Below are positions 46,113 to 57,600 of a DNA stretch of 64,000 nt, piece after piece. Under the pieces are notes generated by a model. That model saw only the letters and a list, made by a program, of their open reading frames with translations, did not search any database and had not been told where the DNA came from. The DNA lies in assembly GCA_905178155.1 (NCBI GenBank), contig CAJINV010000017.1, forward strand, positions 1,658,269 to 1,722,268. The letters are read 5' to 3'. The translations under genes and the position numbers were made by a program. The DNA is from Amoebophrya sp. A120 (lineage: Eukaryota > Sar > Dinophyceae > Syndiniales > Amoebophryaceae). The stretch's first letter is position 1. Each line of letters starts with the position of its first letter.

Positions 46113-46240
46113 GTTTTTTGTTTTGTAGCATCCGATCAGATTTGTTTTTCAACCGCTGATGGAAAAAAAAATTTGCACATGCAGACGAATCGCTTGTAAA
46201 AATCATTTTCATTGTGAACGGATGCTACAAAACAAAAAAC
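46113..46240. mobile_element. MITE-like inverted repeat
   Basis: Arms 46113-46134 (GTTTTTTGTTTTGTAGCATCCG) and 46219-46240 are perfect 22-base inverted copies around about 84 bases. They are not placed at an exon junction. Confidence 0.75.
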
Positions 46241-46390
46241 AAAACGTCAGGTGGTTATGTGTTGAACGAGGACAAGCGGTTGAGGTGTGGGGTCGCAATG
46301 CAAAATGCAAGAGCACGGCGTTACATCAAGAAAAAAAAGCATGAACTTCAATAAATTGCTGAACGTGCTGCGCAGACCGAGCTTTTGCCT

Positions 46391-47338
46391 TCATGAAAAA
46401 GATAAGTAGTTGCAACGCAGCACGCAGAAATATCGAGAAACAGAGCGAAGCAATACACTTGCAAGAAGTAAACCGCGAGCGCCAAAGATGGCAAACAAAC
46501 GCTTTGACCATACGCCGCGGGTGCTCCTGTCCGAGAACAACGATAAAGAGACACTAACAGCTTGGAAGTGCTTCGCCGCCACATCGGGATCGAAATCCGC
46601 CGCCTTGGACAACTTTCGCTTCCGGGTTCGCTGGGATCGGGTGTGGAGGTCGGTGTTGAAATCAGATGCCTGGGTTAAGCGAAATTCTGCCCGCTCCGCT
46701 ATCACGCCCGAGAGGTGCTCACACTTTTCCCGGTAAGCCGCGCCGGCCGCTGGGTCGTCTGGGTCGAGGGAGGCGCCGAGGCGCCGCACCTCTTTGCGCA
46801 GGATCTTGATGCGGAGGTCGAAACGTCTGCGCTTTTTGTAGTCGTGGCTTCGGTTATAGCGGCTGAGCTCCTGTTGCGCGGAGCCAGCTAGGATACCGCG
46901 CGCGGCGACAAGCGCAGCCGGGATGCGCGAAATCGGGATCGCCAGCGGCGCACTGTTTACTGCTGGGTCAGAGGCCGCGGATTCATCACCATCTGCAGGA
47001 GCTGGGAGCAACGTCTGCACAACAGCATCGGAGAACTGGTGCTTTGCTGATGGGGTGGCACGCCACAAAGGTGCCGCAGCGTCAACATCAGAGCGACGGC
47101 CCTCTAGGGTCGTAGCGTCAACATCAAGGGTCGTGGAGAAACTGTCAGGAGGTGCACTGTCAACAGCATTGGCATCGTAGGAAAACTCCGTCCCCAGTAT
47201 CGCGTCGATCGGTGGGCCTCCCTTGAGATGAACATCGGCAAAATGCTGGAGAATTTGTTCTCTTTTTTCGAAGCGATTTCTGTTGCTCCTGCAGAGCAAC
47301 GACGACAATTTTTTTGAAAGGCACCAAAATAGGTGCAC
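46391..47338 (-). CDS. hypothetical basic protein in a repeat-bounded unit
   Basis: The open frame is protein-like from about 47290 (acceptor-like CTCTGCAG upstream) down to 46560: RFEKREQILQHFADVH, an Ala/Asp/Ser-rich middle, then a basic helix (YKKRRRFDLRIKILRKE) and TRSQRTRKRKLSKA. After that the frame reads the 41-bp repeat as SLSLFSDRSTRGV, which suggests the true end or a splice site lies just before it. The unit is bounded by 41-bp direct repeats at 46510 and 47466. It could be a captured or transposon gene, or a host exon set. Start and end are uncertain. Confidence 0.4.
   Translation of the reverse strand: MHLFWCLSKKLSSLLCRSNRNRFEKREQILQHFADVHLKGGPPIDAILGTEFSYDANAVDSAPPDSFSTTLDVDATTLEGRRSDVDAAAPLWRATPSAKHQFSDAVVQTLLPAPADGDESAASDPAVNSAPLAIPISRIPAALVAARGILAGSAQQELSRYNRSHDYKKRRRFDLRIKILRKEVRRLGASLDPDDPAAGAAYREKCEHLSGVIAERAEFRLTQASDFNTDLHTRSQRTRKRKLSKAADFDPDVAAKHFQAVSVSLSLFSDRSTRGVWSKRLFAIFGARGLLLASVLLRSVSRYFCVLRCNYLSFS
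46510..46550 (+). repeat. 41-bp dispersed direct repeat, copy 2
   Basis: Matches 45176-45216 with one substitution (AACGATAAAGAG). Confidence 0.9.
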
Positions 47339-48658
47339 GGTCGCTTGTCACGTTGCGAAATGCCCCATGCGGCGCAGGTCACGTTGCGAAAATAATCTCT
47401 CATCAGACTAGATCACGCCACCTGTCCGACTAGATCACGCGAAAATGATCTCTCATCAGACCACTATACGCCGCGGGTGCTCCTGTCCGAGAACAACGAC
47501 AAAGAGGCACAGTAGACTTATCCTTATTTGAGCAGCGGTTCGCCTACGGCTTCTCGTTTGTCAAACACAGTCCATCAATTAGTGCGGCGCAGCCAACATT
47601 TACATTGAGCATGACCGCAAATGATAATGAAAATAGAAACAAAATTGCTACTTCTGCACCGCATCACATCTGCTGTGCAGGTCCAAAATGAAAAAGTGCA
47701 GATTTTTCTTTGTTGAAACCAAACCAGTACACGAATACGGACGACATAACTCTTCAGCTTTATTTCAGCAGGTGGCACGTTGCCTGGTTGCAAGAAATGC
47801 GCTACAAGAATTTCACCGAATAACTACGGTATGATGCCACGGATTGAGGATCCTATATGCAGAAAAATCGTCAGTGCTGTGTTAGTTTGAGTGCTTCTAC
47901 TAGGAGGACCTAGTACGACGTGAAAGTTAAAGTACTATTTTCCTTTTTTTTTTTTAGGTCCACTGCTTGCGCAAGAGAGAAGGCGGGAGCTTGGGCCACT
48001 GCTATTGCTTTTCGTGAAGAAGTATTTAATGAAACCTTGATCTTTAAGGTTCGCTTTTGACAGTAGTTTGAAACGATGACACAATAAACAGTCTCTGTTT
48101 AATTGAAGTAACCTGCCTGCCGTCGTCGTCTCCGCGAAGCGGAAGTAACTTCGGACAAGAACGACGGGCAAGAGGGCAAAACATAGATCTGAAAATACAT
48201 ACGACCCTGGCGATCATCTTGAAAAAAAAAATACGTGAGCCTGGAGCCCACTGTTGTTTAACACGGCCAAGTCTGAAGTAGCATACAAGGAATAAAAATC
48301 GAGGACAAAAGTTGGATACATCGAACTGCGACTTTAGTTCAGATGAAGGGCACAAACCTTGGTTTACATACGCACAGCCTTACCAAGGAATTACAGAAAG
48401 TGAAAGCTAGCAAAATTATTCAAAGGTCAAAACAGAATCGTATTTGATTTGGAATGCGTGAAGAAGACGTGATGTCTTAAGTTTCTTTCTCTTTCTCTTT
48501 GTACTGGTCCTAACTAAGCTAGATAGATCTTAGATCTAAATTGAAGAGTCCTACCTCCGTTGAAACCTAAACATATAGGAAGCTGCGCGCTTTGAAAAAA
48601 AGATCTTCCAGTGTTCTAAGGCACAGACGTCGTGCTGCTGCTGCTGCACCGCGCATCA
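47339..48658. other. intergenic
   Basis: 47340-47465 has nested short repeats: GTCACGTTGCGAAA twice, TCTCTCATCAGAC twice and GACTAGATCACGC twice, just before the third 41-bp repeat. From 47.5 to 48.65 kb only short frames and no repeats of note were seen. Confidence 0.5.
47466..47506 (+). repeat. 41-bp dispersed direct repeat, copy 3
   Basis: Identical to 45176-45216 across the core. Flanking bases differ. Confidence 0.9.
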
Positions 48659-51600
48659 CTACACCGGCAACCCTTGCGGCGACCTCGGATCCACGAGCTC
48701 GATGGGTGCAGCTATGGAAAGATAGTTAGTACGATACTGAGTTTTGATTTTTTCTTCCCGCGACATCACAAAGCCAAATTCCATTTGGCAAGGCCCAGGT
48801 GAACCCAAGTTGGAGGACATACATTCCGAAAGGCAGCAAAATGGCTGTGGTCCCCGACAAGGTAGAGTGTTAGGCGAGAGTACAAGCACACAGATGGACA
48901 TGCTCTTGTACTGCCTTTGGACAACTCTGCTCATACTTCTATGTCTTCTGGTGCTTTGACTTATTCATCTTCATGCATTGCGGGCAATGAGTCAACGTGT
49001 TCAATCATGCCGCTGGTGTTGGAAGTACAAAGGAATTCAGTATCGTCTTTCTCAATTTCATACCAACCGTGACCAGGAAATCCGCGGTCGCGCCGGTTCC
49101 CCAACACAGATGGTAGTAGTCCGGCTTCGTGCGGTTTGTGAGCAGGCCGAAATCCAGAATTTCTGAGTCGTAGCGGACCACCGGCATACTGTCGATTCTG
49201 GTGGCGTTGCTCTCGCACGAAAGCAGGATAGTTGCCTGCCCGGTCACTGCGAGAGGTAGTTTTCATGGCGTTGATTTTTCTTTACCGGAAGCTTGACAAA
49301 AATGCGGGCCGCGGAAAAGAACAAAAAAGACTTCGTGATAAAAGCTGAAGAAGAACTGAAGGACTTATCATTGTCGTGGTTCTACACCTCATCATGATCA
49401 TGAAAGAACAACGCAAAATCAAGCGAAAAGATACATCAATTGAAGATAATATAATACCTCCCATCTGATTGGCGAAATCTAAGTTTCTGATGTTGTATCC
49501 ACAGTAAATTTCCTGTACACGTACAAATGCGGTGTCTGCATGACAGAACTTGGCTTCGATGTCGATCCTAGTTTAGCATGACAAGTTTTACGCTCCAAAT
49601 TGATGAAATTTGTATTGCATGTTGTACATGTACGGGAAATTTGTATTGCATATGTTGCACGGGAAATTCATAACGCACTTCAATGTCGCCTCCAGCGTCC
49701 ACTTCGTTGCCGCCTCGAGTTCCAGGTCGCCCACTACCAAGGGCTGGTAGCTGTTTGCGGGGTCGCCGTAGATCCTCTCGTACTCGGGCGTGGCTGCGGT
49801 GTAGGCTTCGATTTGGCTCCGGGCTTTCGCGCTGCCGAAAACGCAGCCGACTGCGCACCAGGCGAGAGAGTACCTAAGAAAGAGTGTGTAAGTGTATGTT
49901 CCTCGTCGACCACAACAGTTTCAGACGAATACAGATGAAAGAACAGTTGTGCGTGTATTCACTTTTTTGTTTCAGATTCAGTGTAGGAACACCGGTCGGC
50001 ATACAATGGTGTCAATCCATTTTTCATTTGGTGTTTCACATGCAGCAGCAGCTACAGCTTGCTCTAAGGTTATACTTTCCGCCCGGAAGTGTGCTTTTCG
50101 TTGGAAACGTGAATGTCGCTGGTGCCATGCTGTAATTCGCTTGCCTTTCCACTTCCCAAGTTGCGTCGGAGGCGTTCTCTACAGTCTTAAAGTACTGATA
50201 GCGAGCATTGAACCTGTTTTGATTTGGTTTCTTTGCGATGAACAAAAATGAAAAAGCGATTGAGATTTTTGCAGATGTTGCATTGCAAGCTGGCGCAGTA
50301 GTCACAACATTGCCTCGCTACAAGTGTCCCGCCACAGCCACGGCTGACGAACATACCAGGCTTCAGCGAATGCGAAAGTCTCCTTACCTCTCCGACTGCA
50401 TTCTGAGACTGGCTTCCAGAATTTCGTTGGAGCTTTTTTCGAGGACGTACAGTCTCGATCCCGGTGTCGTGTTGAATTCCTGTACGTGCGTGATTCTCAG
50501 CGGTTCGCTGCTGTTCGCCTGCACGGTTTGCTGCGGGAGCTCAATGCCCTTGGCGTACAGCTTCCCGATACTGATGCAAAAATCCTTGCCGCACCACTCG
50601 ACCAAGTGGTCCCGTCCAGCTTGCATCAGCAGCGGTGCCGCGACGAAGGTCATCGAAGTCGCAGCGAGGGTAGAGGTCGGCAGAGACCGGTAGGCACGAA
50701 CTTCCACCTGATAATAGTTCAATTCGGCAGATTAAGACTTGTTGTGAAAAATAAACACGGAGACGACATCGAACCGTAGAAGTGCGCTCACAACCTATCA
50801 ATCGTACATCATCATCATGCTCAAGGTCCCGCTTCTCCGCAAATTGAATACTATGACTATCTATCACAAATATGCGAATTCGAATTTCTTTACCGTCCCC
50901 GCAATCTTCAGGTAGCCCGGGTCTTTGGAAATCGGCGGCACAATAGGCGTCGGCTGCACTAAATGGTTCCAGTTCCCCCTCACCTCGAAATTGCACACCA
51001 AGCCCAGCTCGCACATGAACTCGTGATCGCCGAACGGGCCGTAGAGAATGACGTCGCTCAACTTCCAAAAGTGCACTGCGGTTGGATACTCGGCGGCCAA
51101 GGGTTGGAACTCGGCGAGAGTGGAGTTGGAACTCGACGTCGAGCTAGATTGGTCTGACGTTGCACTCCCTGTTTGCGATGAAGCTGAGTCAGATTGTACC
51201 ACCCCCGATGTAGAAGTTGATGTCAGATTCGTGCCGTTTGTGCCATTTCCGAGATCCTCGCTTTCCCCCTCCTCTTCCGTGAGGTTTTTCTCTACCAACA
51301 AGGTCGTGAAGTTCGCTTCCACGTAACTCGCGTACGCTTCCACGTATAAAGCGTACGGCTTTTCGACCGTGGACCCGAGATACGGCAACTTCGCCCAAAC
51401 GTAGGTTTGCCCCAGCGACTCCCGCCGGTCCGCCCTTTGCACTTTTTCCGCGATCCTTTTAAACAGCATATCCTCTTTCGTCTCGTTCCACCCCTGGACC
51501 GAGCTGTTCACCCCGTAGGGGAAGGACAAATTGCCGAAAAACGTCTTTTCCTGCACGGTGACGTGTTCGGAATACAGGTGGGAAAACACCGTTTCGTTCC

Positions 51601-54600
51601 GGTAAAAGGGGTAAGAGCCGTTCGGGTAGAAGACCTCCTGGATTTTGAACGCCTCGTACTCCCGAACCGCGTCAAACGCGAGCATAGAAGGGTGGGTGGT
51701 AAACGCATAAAACCCGTTGTCGTCGATGTTGTCTGAGGGGATTGTGAGTTGCCCGGAGGAGGTCCTCGTTGCAGCCATCAAACGACGTCTGCGGTAGCCG
51801 TAAGAACTACCTGAGGAACTGTAGGAGGAAGACGAGCTCGTACTCGAGGCTGTTGAGTAGGACGACATAGAGGAAGAACTACTTGATGACCCGCTAGTGC
51901 CTCCTGTTCCAGAAGAAGATGAAGCTACTGAGGAGTAGGCACTTGATGACGACCCACTGGATGAGCTGTACATCGTGCTAGAGCTGCTGGAAGTTGAACT
52001 GCCACTGCTTGTCGTCGCATCAAGCGCCATCGGAACACCGCTGCTTTCTACCGCGACCGCCGCGGTACTAGCTGCTCCTGACGCCGCACCTGCCGTGGCA
52101 TAACTCCTCGAGACAACCGCCGTCGCGTCCAACGGATCGCTTCCGTCCCCGATGTTCGGGTAATCCTGCCTCGCCACCGGTAACACGTACGGCCCCGTGT
52201 AGGCCGCGCTGTAGCTGATCGGCTCTTCCTGTTCGTGATATTCTAATGGTGGGACGCTGAAGAGAATACTCGTGTCAAACGGGTCGGTGGTTAAAACCCG
52301 CCCGACTTCCGGCATCAAACCGAAGTACATGTTCGGCCCGAGATGCGGCCTGCTCGCGGTTTCGGCGGTCTCGTTGTTTGCGATGGACAGCAACGTGTGA
52401 AACACGTCCGGCTGTGGCGTCTTCGTAGTATGCTCGGACGCCGATGAAGCTCCGGTGTACACTAGTCCATGTGGCGCTTTCGTCGTTTCTCCTCCGTTTT
52501 CTTCATTCGTCTTAAGAAATCCGTCGACAGAGATTTTGCAAACCGAGCCGACAATGCAGTACTTCTCATTTTTCTGCGGAATCCGCGGTCCGGTCACGTA
52601 CAGCTGCCCGGCCGGCATGTAGGTTCCCTGCGAGAAAGTCACGTTGCAGGAATAGTTGCCGAAAACTTGGTCGTTGATGAGATCCTGCGGCTCGCAATTC
52701 TTGTACTCGGTTCTCTCGTTGTTCAGCCAATTGCTGTAGGTGGTTTGCAAGGCAGAGAGAGAAGCTGCACTAGGTTTGCTGTCAACCGTTACAGAAGTTG
52801 CAGTCGTGCTATTGTCTGCTCCTGTGGAGGTCGTGGCGCCACCTATTGTGTCGTTCAACAATGAACTATCTTGCGGCACTTCCGGGTTGAAATACGTGTA
52901 GTCGTACGCTTTTTGTGCTTCGTATAGCGCATTTAGTGTTGGTTTCTTCCCGGGTAAGAGATTCAGTATCTCCGAAGAAAATCTCTTCCAACACACATAA
53001 TACGGCGCGTCCGAAGCCTGCAGCGCTGGATTTCGCCAAGGGTGCGGCGTGAACTGAGCGCCTACTTTTAGAGTGGTTGTGGTGGCAGATGAACCAGAAT
53101 TGTCCCCCTGCTCGTTCCTACTGCCAACGGTTACAAACATAGCGCCGGTTTCGTTACTGTAGGACACGTCGCCCGCTGCGATACTTCCGCCACTCGTCAC
53201 TACCACTTGCGAAAAATCGACGACCGACTTCGGAGAGATCGCCGCACAAGGGTCTTTACTGATGAAGACATAGTCGTTGTTGTTTGGACTCAAATCGTAC
53301 CCTTCCAAATCGATCGTGCACGGCTTCAACCGTTTCTGCGTGTACGCTGTGGTGTTTATCACGACCTGCGGGTACTCGTTGGCAATTTCCTCTTCCGAAA
53401 TGCCTTGGAGAAACGCATTGTATTTCCGCGGTGCGGACACGGAGTAGTCGTTATTGTTTTCCCCTTGCTCCGACACCCGCAGCATTGAAAGATCCAGACC
53501 GGGTAAGACCTGCTTGTTCTCCGTCTCCCCTAAGTTGCAAATCTGCACCCTCTGCGTATCAAAGACCCCGGCGACGTTGATCACTCCCGCGTCGGCGGAG
53601 AAGTCTAAGTGCGATTCGCAGATGCTGAAGGCCGGCTCTTGCAGCGGCTCTGGCGGGCCGTAGATGTCGGAGCTTAGCGAGCTGTAAGTTTCTTCTGGGT
53701 ACACCGGATTGAATTCAGAAACGGTTAAAGGGAGGGAACCGGGGACGATTGTTGTCGTGGCGCGACTTGCGGTTGTAGTGGCTGAAGGCGCTCCTGTCGC
53801 TGCACTCGCCGTGGTCTCTCCTAATTCCATCATGGTAGTTCCAGCAGCTGCTCTCACAGTCGTTGTCATGGTAGTCGTGGTTGTAGCCGCTGCCCGGGAT
53901 GTGGTTACCGGCGCTGCAGTAGAAGTCTGCTGACTGCTAGTACTTGTGGTCATGCTACTGCCATAAGAAGCGGGCGCCGGAGTCGGCTGTGAAGACGAAC
54001 TAGAGGCGTAGGAAGATGATGAGCTAGAACCCGTCTCAGCACCGTGGTAACTCAACTTTCTCCTCCTCGGTTGTTCCACAAACTGCTGCCCAGCGCTCGT
54101 CGTCCCTCGAAAAACACCACGACTTGTCGTCCGGGAAAAAGAAAAACCAGTTCCAGCCTCCGCATGAATCTCCTCCAGCTGTCTTCTGTAAAACCCTTTC
54201 GGCGCGACGAATTCTGACGCCGACGTTCCGCCGTCACCGTGCAGTGCCTCGTTGTACCCCAGCGGTCTCGGGTTCGTAATCACGGACGCAGGCTCCACAA
54301 CGTACGCGCTTCCATCCGGGTACTCCACGGTTCTCGACCCGGCCCACGTGTTCAAGTTGTCGAAACTGGGGGTCACCACCGCGAGTTGCGCGGATCTGTC
54401 CCCCGCGTATTTTTGGTACGCCTGCTCCAACGCGGATTGCGTGCTGTAGTACTTTTGGCCCCCGCCCGTGGTGGTAATCACGGAGGATAATCCGGGGGAG
54501 TAGACGATTTTATCCCACTCTGGGACCGGTTGGATCTGCCCGGAATTGTACAACGCGTCGTCGATCGCTTTTTCCCGCTGTTCACTACTGTAGAAAGTGG

Positions 54601-57600
54601 TTTCGGGGAAGATGAAGTTCGGTAAGTAGTCACTACTGTAGACCCTGTCCGGATTCGCATTCCAGTAGTCCCTTCTCGCGTACTGCGTCGGCTGGCGGTG
54701 GAGAGCAGCACTGTACCCTCCGCCGTCGATATTGGAAAACCCGGCGAGCTGCTGCTCAGAGCCCGGCTTCAAATAATTTTTTTCGTCGAAAAAGCTCGGC
54801 GACTTCCGCGGCACTTGCTGGTTTTCCGGTAGTATTGCAGCAGGTAAGTCTGTTTTCGGATCCAGTCTATCAGTACTGAAGTAGACTATCTTCCCATCCG
54901 CCGTGGCAGTTTGGAGAAAATCCTCCTCGCTGTCCGTTTTCGGGCGGTAGTAGGACTGTATTGGATATTTCGTCAAGGAGTACTGGTAGCGGAAATCGAT
55001 GTAGCGGTCCTGCGTCGCGATCATGGGCCAGCGCTTGAAGTTTCTCACCGATTTTTCCTTCCTCCGCGATTGCGCCCGCAAGGAGCAGGTGCAAACCCGA
55101 AACGTGCCCCCCTCGGGGATCTGGCCGGCTTTCAGCGTCGCCTCTAACTTGCTCGATACCATCGCGGATTCCCCGGTCTGGGGGACTGGATCTAAGAGCG
55201 GGATGTTATCCAGCTCCAACGTGAAGGTCTTCAGGTGGCCGTAAATGCTTGTCTTTTTCATGTGCGTCCCCGGTTTTTGGACGACAATGCCCTGGAGTTC
55301 AATCGGCTTTCCGAAATCGATCTCGTAGTAGAGAACTTTGTCCACTTCGTATTTTTTTGTACTATACGTCGTGTTCGGCAGTGGACCGTAACCGGAAAGC
55401 GAACCGTACAGCGTTCCTAATTTCTGGTCCTTAATCGCCAGCCGCCCTAGAATCGGGTCCGAAATTTCCGGTAAATCCGGGACGCAAACAACCGCGGGGG
55501 TAACGATGGTTGTTAGCGTCGAGCAGGGCGGGCGCTGGAAATTCGTGCTGTTTAACTTGCTGTCGCTGGGCATTGATCCTGCTGCTGTTCCTGCTCCTGT
55601 GCAGATATTTCCACTCACTTGCGACTCCAACCTCGGTAAGTACGGTCTTTGGAAGCTCGCGTACCTGATTTCCCCCGGCGTGTTCCGGTCGGAAACCAAG
55701 CCGAAATCGGCCAACCCGCCGAAGCGGAAGCTCGGGTGCTGCTTCTCCCAAGTCAAGGGGTAGAGCCGGACTCTGCGCGTCGCTTTCGGGCCTTCCTTGA
55801 ACAAATGGAGGGAGTATTCCGTGTCCGGGAGGTCAACGAGGAAGTTGTTGTTCACCCCTATGGTTCTACTGGACGATTTTGAAGACGCCATGTTGCCAGT
55901 TGTACTCGCGCTAGTGCCCCCTCCAGCAGCTGCAGCTCCTACCGGATACAAAGTGTTGCTGAGCGCCTTGGTTCCCTCGTCGAAGTAGCTGGTCTGGAAA
56001 ACAGTGGGGTACACCACGCCGCACTTTTCCGTACTCGGGATCGTCCGGATTCTGTCGCCCTCCTCCACGCCGGACTCCCTCAATTTGTTCAAAAAGCACG
56101 GCTGGCCCGTCGTGCACTGGAACACGTTGTCGGAAACCTTCGGCCCGACGATCTCTACCCTCTTGATAAACACGTCGCCGTTCCAGCACAGGGCGTAGTT
56201 CCCCGTCAAAGTTGGCACCGGGAGGAAGGAAACGAGCAGCGAGATTTTCTTGGAGGAGTATTTCGTCTGGGTCAGGTTTCTCTGTGGCGGCGGCTGGTAC
56301 AGGGAGGAGGCTGTGTGGAGGTGAAGATCTTGGGCTGATGAGCTTTCTTCATAACCCCCTTCTTGTTCATTTTTACCATTCATCCTGTAGTGCATATCCC
56401 TCTCATCGAAGTAGTACTCTTGCAAATCCGTGGCGTGCGCCTTCCCGGTTTTCTCCCGACAAAGTCTCCTTCCGATGGAGTTCTCCCCGCCGGAGACTTG
56501 ATACAATTCTGCCGCTTCCACCTCGTTCAAGTCCTTCTCCCGTGCCCTGAACGCGTTCAAATCTTGCGGGTCGGAGATGTGCGAAAAGTAGAAATAGTTT
56601 CTCCCAATCTGCGCCCCGCCGACCGTTTCGTTGACTGCGGTTTCCCCCGGGAGAATTTCGTTGTCTCGGATAATGATGCTGTCTGTGGTCTTGTAAAAAT
56701 CGCCGGAAACCCGGAATTGGCAAACCTCGCCCCATTGACACACCTGGAACAACTCCTTCGGCCCGACAAGGGAAGTGGCGGTAGTTGTTCTTGTGCTGGT
56801 GGTGGCCGCGGCAGGTTTTATTTGCGATGTGGCCGCTCCTGTGGCTGTGACAGCAGCTGTTCCGCTTGCTGTCGCGTTTCCACCGACAGTCGAGGTTGAT
56901 GTCGTCGCAGATGAAGTGCTCCTCGCTGCAACAAACCCGCCCGCTCCCAACCTCGTCACCGACGCTTTCGCGACCCGCACATCCGGATACGCCCGTCCCA
57001 TCCCGGTTTCGCGTCTCTGCCACCGCATCTCTTCCAAGCAGACACTTGGTCCGTAAACGAAAATCTCGCCGTAATCCACGTAGGAAAGCGGGTCTGTCGG
57101 GTCCACCGTCCAACACAGGTGGTAGAACCCGCCCTGCGAAACCACGAACCGCGGCATATCGCCATTCGATGCTGCTGTCATCTCAGTGACAGGCTCGGTG
57201 ACATTGTGGTAGTAGAAAGACTCCACGGAGGTTAAGGAATTGGGCTGTTTCAGTTGAACCTGCTTCAAATCTGGCGGGTCGCGCCACATCTTTGTCGTGG
57301 CAGAAGATGCCATAGTTGTACTAGTGCTCCCGTTCGCACTGGTCATCGTATTTCTGGTGACCTCCACTCCGCCGTCCGTGGCAATCCAGTCGGAGACATT
57401 CACTTTCGCCAAAGCGCAGCTGTACCGCTGAAGCTTCAGATGCCCCTTGGGGAAATTCCCGCACTGTAACCGGAAAGGTAACCCTGCTTCCAAGATTTGC
57501 CCGTTGTTCAAGACATTGCGGATACCGTGGTCGTATCTCGATTCCGTGTCCGCGATGACCGCTTGTCTCCGGCTTTCCAACTCAGCTGCAGTAAGTGGCG

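Larger units (their letters stand above)
44286..46390. other. intergenic, repeat-containing
   Basis: It contains one copy of the 41-bp direct repeat (45176-45216), a duplicated CCACCAAACGTCGAAG near 44736-44769, a 42-bp tandem repeat (45811-45896) and a MITE-like inverted repeat (46113-46240). A 218-codon minus frame at 45227-44571 reads through the 41-bp repeat and is not supported. Confidence 0.45.

Noticed and set aside
55431-56899. antisense frames under the giant gene
   Set aside because: Shadows of the long sense exon; none has its own context.
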